Shown here piece after piece: positions 26,644-37,362 of a stretch of DNA of 64,000 nt. The stretch covers positions 248,261 through 312,260 of the forward strand of contig NZ_JACYOF010000003.1 in assembly GCF_014932895.1 (NCBI RefSeq), written 5' to 3'. The notes beneath the pieces were generated by a model. That model ran no database searches. It was given only the letters and a program-made list of their open reading frames with translations, and was not told the origin of the DNA. Source of the DNA: Bacillus thuringiensis (GTDB lineage: Bacteria; Bacillota; Bacilli; Bacillales; Bacillaceae_G). Positions within the stretch are counted from its first letter, which is position 1. Each line of letters starts with the position of its first letter. The translations under genes were made by a program, and so were the position numbers.

Positions 26644-28407
26644 TTAAAAATCTAATGCATTTGCTTTATTCTTTATTGTATTCATTTCCTGAGATTGCTG
26701 AGAAAGCCCGGTACATTCATGAAAAGCGAAATGCTTACACCCTATACATTTTTTTGTATTCAAATGTCCTAAAGCACAATTAATAGCTTCCCCTGTATGA
26801 TCAAAAAAGTTTTCTTCCCCAATCTCAGCATACAATCCATTTTTATCTAGAGTAACCTTTAGCTCTGACTGAATTCCTGAAATAAGAAGTAAGCCACCTT
26901 CTTTTTTGAAATGCTGAACAATATTCCTAAAGTAAGACTCTCCTGTTGTATCAATAAAAGGAACTTTTCCCATACGTAAAATTAAAACTTTAGGTTTATA
27001 ATGAATGGTTGCTAAAATGTTTTGTTCAAATGTTTGAGCAGCCCCAAAAAATAATGGCCCTTCAATTGTGTAAATACTAATTTGTGGGCAATCGTGAGCT
27101 TTATTTACCACATGCGGTAACAATTTTTCATTCCTTTTTGTATGATCAGGAAGCACTTTTGATATGACAAGCATATTACTCATACGTTTTGTAAACAAAA
27201 TAATAGCTAAAATAAGACCAATCTCCACAGCTGTTGTCAAACTAGTAAATACAGTAAGTAAAAATGTTACCAGTAATACAAGAGAGTCTCCTGTCTTCAT
27301 TTTAAGTATGTGATAAAAATGTTTTTGTTCGCTCATATTCCAAGCTACCACCATTAAAATGGGAGCCATACTAGCAAGAGGAATACTTGAAGCATATGGT
27401 GCTAACAGTAGAAGTGTAAATAACACAAATCCTCCATGAATAACACCCGACATCGGGGATACGGCTCCACTCTTAATATTTGTTGCTGTGCGAGCAATCG
27501 CTCCAGTTGCCGGAATCCCTCCAAATAACGGGGTAACAATATTGGCAATTCCTTGACCGATAAGTTCTTTGTTACTGTTGTGTTTACTATTTGTCATACC
27601 ATCTGCCACAACAGCGGATAAAAGAGATTCAATTCCACCGAGCATTGCAATAACAAATGCCGGACCAATTAGCTGTTGTATACGCTCTAGTGTAATTGCT
27701 GGTATATCAAACTGAGGAAGTGTATTTGGAATCGTACCATATGCTGTACCGATCGTAGGTACATGACCTGAGAAAAATACCGTTGCAATTATGGTTGAAA
27801 TAATAACACCTACTAATGAACCAGGTACTTTCGGTAAAATCTTCGGTGTTATGAGAATAACTAAAAAGCAAATCAAAGCAGTTATAACACTGTAAAAATT
27901 GGTAGTACCGATATGAGTGAAGATTTCCTGCAGGTTTGCTATAAATTCCTCATGCTTTTTTATACCTGTTAGCCCTAAAAAACTAGCAATTTGTCCCGTA
28001 AAGATAATGACAGCAATACCTGAAGTGAAGCCAATTGTTACGGGGCGTGGGATAAATTTAATTAAAGATCCTAGTTTGAAAATCCCCATAAAACATAGGA
28101 TAATTCCGGCTAACAAACCAGCAAGTAGTAAATCTTCATACCCATAGGTAATTACAATCCCTAAAAGAATTGGAACAAAAGCACCTGTAGGACCGCCAAT
28201 TTGATACTTCGAACCACCAAATAGTGAAATGAGTATCCCGGCAATACATGTTGTATAAATTCCATACTCCGGCTTAACGCCAGAAGCGATAGCAAAGGAC
28301 ATAGCAAGTGGTATCGCAACAACTCCGACAATCATTCCTGACAAAAGATCCTTTTGAAAATGTCCCAATGAATACCCTTCAAACCTTCCCGTAAATAAAC
28401 CTCTCAT
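26644..28407 (-). CDS. SulP-family anion transporter with STAS domain
   Basis: A 587-residue membrane protein with about 12-14 helices, the SulP signature near IPLAMSFAIASGVKPEYGIY and a cytosolic STAS domain (residues about 430-540) including PLFFGAAQTF and FIDTTGESYF. The family moves sulfate, bicarbonate or other anions; the substrate is not readable. The C-terminus has an extra cysteine/histidine cluster CIGCKHFAFHEC, unusual for SulP. It is the third gene of an operon with an ArsR regulator and a Cys-rich protein and is likely controlled by the operator at 29339-29382. Confidence 0.9.
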   Translation of the reverse strand: MRGLFTGRFEGYSLGHFQKDLLSGMIVGVVAIPLAMSFAIASGVKPEYGIYTTCIAGILISLFGGSKYQIGGPTGAFVPILLGIVITYGYEDLLLAGLLAGIILCFMGIFKLGSLIKFIPRPVTIGFTSGIAVIIFTGQIASFLGLTGIKKHEEFIANLQEIFTHIGTTNFYSVITALICFLVILITPKILPKVPGSLVGVIISTIIATVFFSGHVPTIGTAYGTIPNTLPQFDIPAITLERIQQLIGPAFVIAMLGGIESLLSAVVADGMTNSKHNSNKELIGQGIANIVTPLFGGIPATGAIARTATNIKSGAVSPMSGVIHGGFVLFTLLLLAPYASSIPLASMAPILMVVAWNMSEQKHFYHILKMKTGDSLVLLVTFLLTVFTSLTTAVEIGLILAIILFTKRMSNMLVISKVLPDHTKRNEKLLPHVVNKAHDCPQISIYTIEGPLFFGAAQTFEQNILATIHYKPKVLILRMGKVPFIDTTGESYFRNIVQHFKKEGGLLLISGIQSELKVTLDKNGLYAEIGEENFFDHTGEAINCALGHLNTKKCIGCKHFAFHECTGLSQQSQEMNTIKNKANALDF

Positions 28408-28507
28408 TACAAACCCTTCTTTGCCATTTTTAATAAATCCGGATTACAAATACATTTCTCGTTCCCTTATACAGAAAATTTCCATTTTCACAACAGAAAA
28501 CTTCATC

Positions 28508-28948
28508 CTAATATTTACTATACGTTTTGCTTAAATGACGCTCTAATTTACCTATATCTCCACCTTGTTGTACATAGGATTCCAACCTTTCCGCTAGATG
28601 TTCTCCGGCTCGACTATCTAGCTTCTTCGTATCAATAAACGATGTAATCCTTACCTTATCTGGAGTAATATCTCTACGAAACATCTGTCCAGGAATTTCA
28701 ATCCAAAAACGATTCCATTCATCCAGTAATCCTATTTGATCAAATAAAAAACCTTGAATCCCACATAACCAAGCTGTACAAGCTGTATTTCTTTTTTGAC
28801 ATCCAACTCCATCCTGTAAATGCTGGCATGAAAAACAACAAGAATTCCCACTTTTAATACAAACATTACAAACGTGATAAGCACCTATTGAGCGAAATAT
28901 TTCCATACCATGTTGAATGATAGCTTCTTTCTTAACTTCAATGCTCAA
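28508..28948 (-). CDS. Cys-rich conserved protein of unknown function
   Basis: A 146-residue cytosolic protein. Residues about 25-65 hold ten cysteines (HVCNVCIKSGNSCCFSCQHL, VGCQKRNTACTAWLC), a pattern that would suit a metal or Fe-S cluster. The C-terminal half is helical. I chose the TTG at 28948: GGAGG stands six bases upstream and the gene starts two bases after the arsR stop, whereas the upstream ATG would overlap arsR by 38 bases. It sits between an ArsR repressor and a SulP transporter. Confidence 0.72.
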   Translation of the reverse strand: MSIEVKKEAIIQHGMEIFRSIGAYHVCNVCIKSGNSCCFSCQHLQDGVGCQKRNTACTAWLCGIQGFLFDQIGLLDEWNRFWIEIPGQMFRRDITPDKVRITSFIDTKKLDSRAGEHLAERLESYVQQGGDIGKLERHLSKTYSKY

Positions 28949-28949
28949 C

Positions 28950-29303
28950 CTAACCCTCCTTACCCATCGTTTCAAGTTCTGTTTCATCTAGTTCTTCTAA
29001 CATTGAAATTGTATCGATTAAATGATTGTTAAAAATTTTCCGTGCAACTACCAATAAATCGACAATTATAGGATCTCGTAAAGAATATAAAACTCTTTTT
29101 CCATCTTTGGTACCAACAACAATATTTTTTGAACGTAGTACACTTAATTGCTGAGAAACAGCTGAGCCTTCCTTATTTAGAATAGCTTGAATTTCGTTTA
29201 CGCTTTTTTCACCTTCTGACAATAATTCCAAGATACCTATTCGTAAAGGATGTGCTAAGGCTTTAAAGAAATCCGCTTTAAATTGTTGCATTTCATTTCC
29301 CAT
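28950..29303 (-). CDS. ArsR/SmtB-family transcriptional repressor
   Basis: A 117-residue winged-helix dimer. Residues about 8-85 match HTH_5: FFKALAHPLRIGILELL, AVSQQLSVLRSKNIVVG, KDGKRVLYSLRDP. There is no CxC-type metal site (no cysteine at all), so the signal is not classic arsenic or cadmium sensing; redox or sulfur-species sensing is possible through partner proteins. It is first in an operon with the Cys-rich protein and SulP, and a perfect palindrome lies just upstream, probably its own operator. Confidence 0.88.
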   Translation of the reverse strand: MGNEMQQFKADFFKALAHPLRIGILELLSEGEKSVNEIQAILNKEGSAVSQQLSVLRSKNIVVGTKDGKRVLYSLRDPIIVDLLVVARKIFNNHLIDTISMLEELDETELETMGKEG

Positions 29304-29338
29304 TAAAACACCTACTTATTTTTAATTAAAAACCAAAA

Positions 29339-29382
29339 AGTATCATATACATCTTCAAATATTTGAATATGTATATGATACT
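29339..29382 (-). promoter_or_regulatory. Palindromic operator upstream of the arsR operon
   Basis: AGTATCATATACAT and its exact complement flank CTTCAAATATTTGAAT, which contains the palindrome TTCAAATATTTGAA, close to known ArsR/SmtB operator half-sites. It lies 36-79 bases before the start codon, over the expected promoter. Confidence 0.75.
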
Positions 29383-29709
29383 TCTAGAACTTACAATTTT
29401 CAATAAAAAAATTTGAACCCATATGGGTAAATTATTATTAGGTACATATTGTAATACTACGCCCCGTTTTTACACGTATTTCGGCTATACCCTAATATCA
29501 GTTACATTAGTATTGAATATTTTCATGAGAAATGAAAGCACACAATTCATAAAAAACGATATTTAATGAGATATTATGACATGTATCGAAATGCATAAGG
29601 AAGGTAAATGATGTGAAGTTTCTATTGTTAGGTTGATAGCTAGGCGTTGCTACCCCATTAAGAATTAGTTAATCATTTGTTTATTTCTTACTTTTATAAA
29701 AGCGACACA

Positions 29710-29748
29710 AAAAGCCATTGATATCATGAATAGATATCAATGGCTTTT
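29710..29748. terminator. Strong bidirectional terminator
   Basis: AAAAGCCATTGATATC and its complement around seven bases. It ends the chemoreceptor message on the minus strand or anything entering from the left. Confidence 0.8.
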
Positions 29749-29806
29749 ATATTATGAATCTGTAACCTATAGCAATTAAGCTATCGTTAAGACCGTCTCC
29801 TCTTTT

Positions 29807-31789
29807 TTACATTTTAAACTTTTCAATCAACATTTGTAGCTCTTCCGCCATTTGTGATAACGCACTGACAGCTGAACTAATCTCTTCCATAGAAGCTAAT
29901 TGTTCTTCAGCTGATGCCACAACATTTCGTGTGCTCATCGCATTACTCTGCGTTGTTATTGCGAATTCACTAACGGATATAGAAAGACCATTTGCTCCTT
30001 TAGATATCCCGTTTACAGTTTGTACCATCATTTTAATTTGTTCTGCTATTTCATTTGTAGAGTGCAATATTTCCGCAAAATTCTGCTTTGTATCATTCGC
30101 TATGATAATACCTGATTGTACTTCTTCATTCACAGTCCCCATAGCCTTCACAGTCTTATTCATATCAGTCTGTATTTCATCTATTAATTTACCTATCTCA
30201 CTTGATGATACAGTAGATTGTTCTGCTAATTTTCGTACTTCATCAGCAACGATTGCAAATCCTTTCCCATGCTCACCTGCCCGCGCTGCTTCAATTGCTG
30301 CATTTAAAGCAAGGAGATTTGTTTGATCAGTAATATTTTGAATAACCTTTAAAATATCACCAATTTGTTTCGATTTATCATTCAGTAATTGAATAACAGC
30401 ATCTGATTGCAAGACAGAGGTTGCAATCGACTGCATTTGCTTCACTGTTTTTTCTACGAATTTCCCGCCATCCTCAGCTTTTTCGCGAGTATATGCAGAG
30501 GCGTTTCTAATGGAAGAAAAGCTATTTGCTACATGTTGAATTCCCTCTGTCACATTATGAAGTAACATTGCTCCATTTTCAAAGTTCGCTGTTTGTGTAG
30601 TTACTCCACTTGATACTTGCTCCATCGCCATTGTAATTTGTTCTGTTGCCTCACTTGCTTGCCTCACACTTGCCGTCAACTCTTCAGATGCAGCTGTAAC
30701 ATGTCCTGCTGAAGTGTTAATTCTTCCAATTAATGTACGTAATGAATACGTCATTTCATTAAATCCTTTAGCAAGCTGACCAATCTCATTATTAGAATGG
30801 ATTTCAATTGTTTTCGTTAAGTCCCCTTCACTTATTTCTTTAGAAGTTACAACTAACCTCTTTAAAGGCTTCATCATATAAAACGTCACAAAATAAATCA
30901 GTGCTCCTCCTACAACTAATGAAATAAACATAACAATTAACATTTTATAAAATACAGGTTGAGCGGCTTCAACAATCTCATTTGAGTATATTGTCCCAGC
31001 AATTTTCCAACCTGTTTTTGAATTTGTAAAATACTCCATTTTCTTCTCACTACCGCCATAAGAGTAAGAAAAAGTACCATGGTTATCTTCATAAATTTTC
31101 TTCGCCCAAGCATCATCCGCTTTATCACCTGGTTTTTCTTGCGGATGAGCAACAATTTTCTGCTTATTATCTAAAATGATAGCATATCCTTCATTACCGA
31201 TATTGATTAACTTTGTTGTTTTTAATAAATGATCCAAGCTTAAACTTAGAGCTACCACACCATTTTTATCTTCTGTTTGCTTTGCAATCGTTACCACCAT
31301 ATGCCCATGTCCTGGTACCTTATACGGTTCCGTGATAACAATTCCACCTTGCTTACTCACTGCATCTTTAAACCAAGGACGTGTGGTTGGATCATAATCT
31401 GCTGCCATTTGTATATTGGGTTCCGCCACAAATTTCTTATTGTTTCCTGCAACATATACTCGTTCTACATCTTTATTGAAATTACTATATAAAGATAACA
31501 CTTTCCTTAATTCATCTTGATTATCTCCTTGATATATATTACCATGAATCACCCGTGCAAGGTTATCCAGATCATTGAATTTTGTCTCAATCATTTGGGT
31601 GATTAAGTGATCTAATATTTTCACATTATCATGAGCACTCCTCATAATTTGTGATTCAAAATTCTTTTTAGCCGTTTGATAGGACATGCCTCCAATAATA
31701 GAGGCAGCAGCAATTAAAATCACAAAAAATGAAATTAACAACCTGTTAACAACTTTCATATTCCCTAAAAAATGTAATACTCTACTCAC
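29807..31789 (-). CDS. Methyl-accepting chemotaxis protein, dCache type (paralogue A)
   Basis: A 660-residue transmembrane chemoreceptor. Helix 1 (residues about 15-37), an external double-Cache sensor ([35 protein letters not shown]), helix 2 (about 280-300), HAMP, and a long signalling coil whose tip reads [20 protein letters not shown]. Methylation-type EE/Q pairs flank the tip. The Cache fold in this group often senses amino acids or organic acids. GTG at 31789 is preceded by AAGGAGGAG and gives exactly the length of its paralogue at 35380. The upstream region is also shared with that paralogue. A terminator follows. Confidence 0.94.
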   Translation of the reverse strand: MSRVLHFLGNMKVVNRLLISFFVILIAAASIIGGMSYQTAKKNFESQIMRSAHDNVKILDHLITQMIETKFNDLDNLARVIHGNIYQGDNQDELRKVLSLYSNFNKDVERVYVAGNNKKFVAEPNIQMAADYDPTTRPWFKDAVSKQGGIVITEPYKVPGHGHMVVTIAKQTEDKNGVVALSLSLDHLLKTTKLINIGNEGYAIILDNKQKIVAHPQEKPGDKADDAWAKKIYEDNHGTFSYSYGGSEKKMEYFTNSKTGWKIAGTIYSNEIVEAAQPVFYKMLIVMFISLVVGGALIYFVTFYMMKPLKRLVVTSKEISEGDLTKTIEIHSNNEIGQLAKGFNEMTYSLRTLIGRINTSAGHVTAASEELTASVRQASEATEQITMAMEQVSSGVTTQTANFENGAMLLHNVTEGIQHVANSFSSIRNASAYTREKAEDGGKFVEKTVKQMQSIATSVLQSDAVIQLLNDKSKQIGDILKVIQNITDQTNLLALNAAIEAARAGEHGKGFAIVADEVRKLAEQSTVSSSEIGKLIDEIQTDMNKTVKAMGTVNEEVQSGIIIANDTKQNFAEILHSTNEIAEQIKMMVQTVNGISKGANGLSISVSEFAITTQSNAMSTRNVVASAEEQLASMEEISSAVSALSQMAEELQMLIEKFKM

Positions 31790-32032
31790 AAGACTCCTCC
31801 TTAAAACTATAAAACCTAATATTAACAATAATAAATAATAAAAATGCAACAAAATTTCCTTTTTGATATTTTATTCGTTTGCTTTTGTTTACATTCCAAA
31901 TGATAATAATAAACAAATATTAAGCAAAAATTAAAAAAGTGTAAATGTTTAGTTACTAATTATTAAGAATATGTAAATTTATAAAATGATTCGTACCTTT
32001 TGAAAATTAGATGTAGCGATTCCAAAAATGAC

Positions 32033-32074
32033 TCCGCCCTCGGGCTCCGATTGAATATCGAGTCTCGAGGGCCC
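32033..32074. repeat. GC-rich imperfect inverted repeat
   Basis: GCCCTCGGGCTCCGATT and the imperfect return CGAGTCTCGAGGGCCCTC stand out in very AT-rich DNA, immediately before bcr1 copy 3. Origin unknown. Confidence 0.5.
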
Positions 32075-32084
32075 TCTAAATAAA

Positions 32085-32235
32085 GTGAAACTTTAATCAG
32101 TGGGGATTTTCTTCGTCCCCTACTGATTATCAGCCCGCACCAATCGGACTTTTACGGGCAGTTGATCCCCCACCTATCTTCTTTGCTTTCGCTGAATTTT
32201 GAGGTAGAGGTCTTACTGCCCGTTAGTGCGGGATA
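32085..32235 (+). repeat. bcr1-type repeat, copy 3 (diverged)
   Basis: Begins GTGAAACTTTAATCAGTGG and ends TGCGGGATACA. It differs from the others at more places, yet its stems are kept by paired changes (CCCACCT with AGGTAGA is weakened). It is flanked by ATAAA on the left. Confidence 0.8.
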
Positions 32236-32443
32236 CAACTCAATATTCCGTCATCAATGCAGACAATCCCATTTCTATTCTCGGAGCAGTTAGTTTTTAC
32301 TAGCTGCTCTTTTTACTCTTTACACTAAGTAAAATCACTTTTGTTTTCTTAACAATTAATTTGATAAATCTTTACATTAATATAAAGAAATATATGTTAA
32401 TATTTGATTGTCAATCCCCGTTGACAACTCTAGTTTCCTCCAT

Positions 32444-32467
32444 AAGAAGCCCTAATTAGGGCTTCTT
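32444..32467. terminator. Terminator-like hairpin
   Basis: AAGAAGCCCTAA and its complement form a perfect 24-base palindrome. A second small palindrome, TTGTCAA/TTGACAA, lies at about 32407-32427. Confidence 0.6.
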
Positions 32468-32510
32468 ACTAAAAAATTTTTGTACATAATCATCCTTATT
32501 TAGCAACAAT

Positions 32511-32840
32511 ATGTCTGCCTATATTAATATTTATGCTTATGTATCAGTTCATAAGCCACTTCTAATATTTAAGAATTTCATAGAATTTAGTACAGGATCA
32601 ATTTCCCAAAAAACTATAACTTCTAAAAGATTTACTTCCACGCTAGGTACAGGAGCTGCTTTTGCAATTGCTACTACAGTATTCCCAGCCTTCGCGTATT
32701 ATAATTTCTACCTAAACGGTGTACTTCAACCCGGCGGAAACTCAAGTGTTACTACTAGCCCATCTGTAGCAATCACAATTCCAGGTGGCGATGCATTTGA
32801 TCCTGCAATCCCAGTTACTGTTGCACTTATCATAACTTAA
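32511..32840 (+). CDS. DUF4183-family small protein (paralogue A)
   Basis: Up to 109 residues; the last 70 (RFTSTLGTGAAFAIA, FPAFAYYNFYLNGVLQPGG, VAITIPGGDAFDPAIPV) closely match the protein at 38512. DUF4183 domains occur in spore-surface and exosporium proteins of this group and also end the collagen-like protein at 38856. No ribosome binding site precedes the ATG and the first 39 residues do not match the paralogue, so the 5' end may be rearranged and the gene may be inactive. The sequence after the stop also resembles that of the paralogue. Confidence 0.6.
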   Translation: MSAYINIYAYVSVHKPLLIFKNFIEFSTGSISQKTITSKRFTSTLGTGAAFAIATTVFPAFAYYNFYLNGVLQPGGNSSVTTSPSVAITIPGGDAFDPAIPVTVALIIT

Positions 32841-33025
32841 TCTGTATCTTTTACTTTCGGGCAGGTTTCTTAATCAAGAAATCTATCCTTTCTACTAAAA
32901 TAGCGTTTTTATTGATTTTTATACACGTTTAAATGAGACAAGCATATGTTATTGTATAGAGATCCTCCACTCATAGGATTCTTACCTTTCTAAGAGCACG
33001 CTTATAGGTGTGCTCTTCTAATTGT

Positions 33026-33250
33026 TTATTCAAATAAGAATTTTGTTATATTACTATCCGCACCAATCACAGCTAAGTCAAACTCTTTCTCTAAAAAGAT
33101 TTGGCTAGGACCTTTTCCTTGTTGATTTTCTTTTACAGCTCTTACTTTGAAATCTGGATAATGGCTAAACGAATGTTCAGACACTTTTAATACATTTTTA
33201 TTTTTCTCTAGTTAGTTCGTTTGAATTTCATTAAAAATAATTTTACTCAT
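33026..33250 (-). pseudogene. IS3-family transposase orfA, N-terminal remnant
   Basis: The minus strand encodes MSKIIFNEIQTN, stop, LEKNKNVLKVSEHSFSHYPD, FKVRAVKENQQGKGPSQIF and LEKEFDLAVIGADSN. This looks like the start of an IS3-type OrfA with its helix-turn-helix. One stop interrupts it, and orfB and the ends are absent. Confidence 0.65.
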
Positions 33251-33281
33251 TTCTATCGCTGGTTTCCTTATAAAAATACGC

Positions 33282-33309
33282 AAAAACCCCGAATTATGGG
33301 GCTTTTTTT
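33282..33309 (+). terminator. Rho-independent terminator
   Basis: AAAAACCCC, GAATTAT, GGGGCTTTTTTT. Confidence 0.75.
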
Positions 33310-33694
33310 AGTTTCCATGATTCGGGGTACAGTCCAACATGATAGGGTTCTTTTTGTTGTGGCATCATTATTTATTTTTTGAATTAAGCTTGCTATATAA
33401 ACTCTTTTGAACAAATATATGAAAGGGAGTGTGGCTTTGAATAACAGTACCGAACTTCATTTCATGTGTCTTGAAATTCTTACACGAAAACCTCACGTAG
33501 TATATTTAGTATTTCCCTCATTAATTATACATATAGTAAAATATAAAATCTTTGTAATTTAATTATAACAAGATTTTTCCGAAAAAAAAGACTACTTTTT
33601 TTATTTTAAAATGATAATATCTATATATAGAGTTAAATTAATGTTTTTAATTCTATATACTTTCATTTTTCTTAGAAAATAGGAGGTGTTTTTC

Positions 33695-33849
33695 ATGAAA
33701 AATTCTTTTCATTAATTGGTTGTGAATTTCCAATTCAAACCGAAAACCAAAATGGTAGCATTGCCTCTGTACTTTACATTGATGATTTAATACTTATTGG
33801 TGTTAGAGCAAGTCTTTATGATGCTTGGTCTGAAATCAAAAAGAAATAA
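33695..33849 (+). pseudogene. Small frameshifted gene, unknown product
   Basis: TAGGAGGTG stands before an ATG at 33695 whose frame stops after six codons. The next frame is open for about 50 codons and looks coding: EKFFSLIGCEFPIQTENQNG, then SVLYIDDLILIGVRASLYD. One frameshift near the start would make a normal small protein. I do not recognise the family. The stretch after it (to 34060) contains another short hydrophobic frame, LTLMLIILVSGLLLFISF, probably also debris. Confidence 0.4.
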
Positions 33850-34267
33850 TTTTCAAGTAAAGGATATATACAGTTGGGATAAATACTGAGACTATGGAAA
33901 AAGGATTCAGGGTATTTTTATCTTTATTCTACATTAACTTTAATGCTGATTATACTTGTCTCAGGATTATTACTATTTATTAGCTTTAAGGTGGGAACGT
34001 TGTCATACCGATTGTGACTTAAATCCATAAGTAAGTTGTCGTATCCGTATTGTGCAATTAAATAATTTTATTATATGCACAATACGGTTATGTTACATTG
34101 CGATTGTGTATGCAAAATTATAGTTGAACAAAAGAAAATTTTTGCAGTGTCTAAGTATTATTTCAAAGATAAGAATGGGGTTTCAAATGGTGCAATTGAT
34201 GCCATGGCGCATTGGCATGGAAAATTTCATTGTTTAAAAATAATTATTTATTTTAGGAGAGACTGTC

Positions 34268-34639
34268 ATGAAAATTTTTGCAGAATATTTAGCACGTATT
34301 GATAACCCTGAGTATCGGGATCAAACAAAAGAGGTTCTGGTTTGGGTAGCTAAGAAGTTTCCAAATTTAATACCAAAGATTTCATGGAATCAGCCTATGT
34401 TTACCAATCAGGGCACATTTATTATTGGTTTTAGTGTAACCAAACATCATTTGACTGTTACCCCTGAAAGAGCATGTGTTAAGCAGTTTTCTATGGAAAT
34501 TGCGCAAGCTGGCTATAATCACAACAAACAGTTAGTATATATTCCATGGGATAGTACCATTGATTTCTTACTACTTGAGAAAATGATCCAGTTTAATATT
34601 TTAGATAAAGCAAACTGCTTAACTTTTTGGCGAAAATAA
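34268..34639 (+). CDS. DUF1801 (YdhG/frataxin-like fold) protein
   Basis: A 123-residue cytosolic protein of the DUF1801 family: YRDQTKEVLVWVAKKFPNL, ISWNQPMFTNQGTFIIGFS and PERACVKQFS are typical. Members include the B. subtilis YdhG/Fra-type proteins linked to iron handling; most are uncharacterised. AGGAGAG precedes the ATG. It stands alone among remnants. Confidence 0.85.
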   Translation: MKIFAEYLARIDNPEYRDQTKEVLVWVAKKFPNLIPKISWNQPMFTNQGTFIIGFSVTKHHLTVTPERACVKQFSMEIAQAGYNHNKQLVYIPWDSTIDFLLLEKMIQFNILDKANCLTFWRK

Positions 34640-34842
34640 AACAATTGAATTATTTAGGGGGAACTGCCCACGAATAGGTTTACTTTTTTAAGCACCCTAT
34701 TCGGATTTGAATTTATTTTAATACGTATAGAGTAGTTTTACGGAGTACTTAAATTTCTTACACATACCCTATAGAAAAAGAAACAATTTCTATACTAATT
34801 GCCGTTGTGTGAGCTTAGCCTGATAACGATATGGTACCAACA

Positions 34843-34862
34843 CACATCCATCAACTTAAGCA
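34843..34862 (+). mobile_element. Isolated IS231-like terminal repeat
   Basis: ACACATCCATCAACTTAAGC matches the IS231 end with a small gap. No element body is visible. Confidence 0.4.
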
Positions 34863-34881
34863 ATTAGACTTTTGTTGGAGC

Positions 34882-34934
34882 TAAAAGCACGTTGCTATTC
34901 TCCTATGTTAATGAGAAGGAGTGACGTGCTTTTA
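34882..34934 (+). terminator. Long hairpin ending in ACGTGCTTTTA
   Basis: TAAAAGCACGT and complement enclose a second stem (CTCCT/AGGAG). It looks like a terminator without a living upstream gene and lies four bases before bcr1 copy 4. Confidence 0.55.
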
Positions 34935-34938
34935 TAAC

Positions 34939-35092
34939 GTGAAACTTTAATCAGTGGGGGTTTTGTCCATCCCCCACTGATTATTAGCCTACACCAATCG
35001 GGCTTTTACGGGCCGTTGAGCCCCCACCTAACTTCCTCACATTCGCCGAATTTCGAGGTGGGAGTCTTACTGCCCACAAATAGCGGGATAAA
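34939..35092 (+). repeat. bcr1-type repeat, copy 4
   Basis: Begins GTGAAACTTTAATCAGTGG and ends GCGGGATAAA. It is almost identical to copy 2, suggesting recent spread. It lies about 290 bases upstream of a chemoreceptor gene. Confidence 0.82.
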
Positions 35093-35379
35093 TATATACC
35101 AAGCACAAGAATCATCTTTATTTACCAGAGATTTTCATCCCGCTATACTTATCAATTAACGTAGATTATGCTTGCTACAAAGCTTATTTGAATTGTTACA
35201 TCTAACACTTTAAAAGTAGAAATACTTTTATAACTATAGTTAATAAAATGACTAAATATTCACTTTTCTACATTTGTTTATTATTAATTGAAGTGTAAAT
35301 AAATAATATATCAAAAAAGAAATGTCATTACATTCTCATTATTATTCATTCCGTATATCAAGTTTTAAGGAGGAATTTC

Positions 35380-37362
35380 GTGAGTAAAGTATTACATATT
35401 TTTAGGAATATGAAAGTTGTTAACAAGTTATTAATTTCATTTTTTTTGATTTTAATTGTGGCTGTCTCTACTATTAGTGGCATGTCTTATCAAGCCACCA
35501 AAAAGAATTTTGAAGCACAAATTATGGGTAATGCCTATGATAATATTGAAGTTTTAGATCATCTAATTACCCAAATGATTGAGGCCAAATTTAATGATTT
35601 GAATAATCTTGCACGCTTAATTGATGGTAATATGTATCAGGGAGAAAATCAAGATGTATTAAGAAAACTATTATCTCAATATAGTAGTTCCCATAAAGAT
35701 GTTGAACGTGTATATGTTGCAGGGAACAATAAGAAATTTGTGGCGGAACCTAATAGACAAATGGCAGCTGATTTTGATCCAACCACACGTTCTTGGTTTA
35801 AAGATGCTGTGAGTAAGCAAGGCGGAATCATTATTACGGAACCGTATAAGGCATATGGATATGAAAATACTGTAGTAACCATTGCCAAGCAAACAGAAGA
35901 TAAAAACGGTGTGGTAGCTTTAAGTTTAAGCTTGGAACATTTATTAAAAACAACAAAGTTAGTCAATATTGGAAAAAAAGGATTCGCTATCATTTTAGAT
36001 AGTAAACAGAAAATAGTTGCCCATCCGCGAGAAAAAACAGGTGATAAAGCAGCTGATGCTTGGGCGAAGAAAATTTATGAAGATGAACACGGTACTTTCT
36101 CCTACTCTTCTGGGGATGGTGAAAAGAAAACAGTATTTGCTACAAATTTAAAAACGGGTTGGAAAATTGCTGGGACAATGTACTCAAATGAGATTGTTGA
36201 GGCCGCCCGCCCTGTATTTTATAATACGTTAATTGTTATGTTTATTTCATTAATTGTAGGAGGAGCGCTTATTTATTTTGTAACACTTTCTATTACGAAA
36301 CCTTTAAATAGGCTAGTTACCTCTTCTCAAGAAATAAGTGAAGGAGACTTAACGAAAATAATTGAAATCCATTCTCATGATGAAATAGGACTGCTTGCAA
36401 AAGCGTTTAATGAGATGACAAATTCATTACGAACGTTAATTGGTAGGGTCAATATTTCAGCAGGTCATGTTGCAGCTGCAGCTGAAGAGTTGACAGCAAA
36501 TGTGAGGCAAGCGAGTGAGGCAACAGAACAAATTACAATAGCAATGGAACAAGTATCAAGTGGAGCAACTGCACAAATCACGGATGTTGAAAATGGAGCA
36601 ATGTTACTTCATCATATGACAGAGGAAATTCTGCATGTAGAAAATTGTTTTTCTTCCATTAATGATACCTCTTCATATACTCGCAAAAAAGCTGAGGATG
36701 GCGGGAAATTTGTAGAAAAAACAGTGCAGCAAATGCAGTCGATTGCAACATCTGTCTTGCAATCAGATGCTGTTATTCAATTACTGAATGATAAGTCAAA
36801 ACAAATTAATAATATTCTAGAGGTTATTCAAAATATTGCTGATCAGACGAACCTTCTAGCTTTAAATGCAGCAATCGAGGCCGCAAGGGCCGGTGAGCAT
36901 GGAAGAGGATTTGCAATCGTTGCTGATGAAGTACGAAAATTAGCAGAACAATCTACTGTATCAGCAAGTGAGATAGGAAAATTAATAGATGAAATACAGG
37001 TCGATATGAATAAGACTATGAAAGCCATGGGGAATGTGAATGAAGAAGTACAATCAGGTATTATCATAGCCAATGACACAAAACAAAACTTTGCGGAAAT
37101 ATCACACGCTACAAATGAAATAGCAGAACAAATTAAAATGATGGTACAAACTGTAAACGAAATGTCTAAAGGAGTAAATGACGTTTCTGTATCAACTGGT
37201 CAAATTGCAATAACAGCGCAGAGTAATGCGATGAGTACACAAAATATTTCGGCATCAGCCGAAGAACAATTAGCTTCTATGAAAGAAATTAGTTCCGCAG
37301 CCGCTACATTATCACAAATGGCTGAAGAGCTACAAACGTTGATTGAAAAGTTTAAAATGTAA
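35380..37362 (+). CDS. Methyl-accepting chemotaxis protein, dCache type (paralogue B)
   Basis: A 660-residue chemoreceptor with the same plan as the one at 29807: helix 1, external dCache domain ([17 protein letters not shown]), helix 2, HAMP and signalling tip [20 protein letters not shown]. The start is GTG at 35380 after AAGGAGG. The two proteins are collinear throughout; differences gather in the sensor domain and adaptation region (for example [12 protein letters not shown] against [12 protein letters not shown]), so they may sense different ligands. The genes face away from each other 3.6 kb apart, and their upstream regions are homologous. Confidence 0.94.
   Translation: MSKVLHIFRNMKVVNKLLISFFLILIVAVSTISGMSYQATKKNFEAQIMGNAYDNIEVLDHLITQMIEAKFNDLNNLARLIDGNMYQGENQDVLRKLLSQYSSSHKDVERVYVAGNNKKFVAEPNRQMAADFDPTTRSWFKDAVSKQGGIIITEPYKAYGYENTVVTIAKQTEDKNGVVALSLSLEHLLKTTKLVNIGKKGFAIILDSKQKIVAHPREKTGDKAADAWAKKIYEDEHGTFSYSSGDGEKKTVFATNLKTGWKIAGTMYSNEIVEAARPVFYNTLIVMFISLIVGGALIYFVTLSITKPLNRLVTSSQEISEGDLTKIIEIHSHDEIGLLAKAFNEMTNSLRTLIGRVNISAGHVAAAAEELTANVRQASEATEQITIAMEQVSSGATAQITDVENGAMLLHHMTEEILHVENCFSSINDTSSYTRKKAEDGGKFVEKTVQQMQSIATSVLQSDAVIQLLNDKSKQINNILEVIQNIADQTNLLALNAAIEAARAGEHGRGFAIVADEVRKLAEQSTVSASEIGKLIDEIQVDMNKTMKAMGNVNEEVQSGIIIANDTKQNFAEISHATNEIAEQIKMMVQTVNEMSKGVNDVSVSTGQIAITAQSNAMSTQNISASAEEQLASMKEISSAAATLSQMAEELQTLIEKFKM

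Noticed and set aside
34075-34302. A 75-codon plus-strand frame before the DUF1801 gene
   Set aside because: No site before the ATG, irregular composition, and it overlaps the true gene start with its own AGGAGAG.
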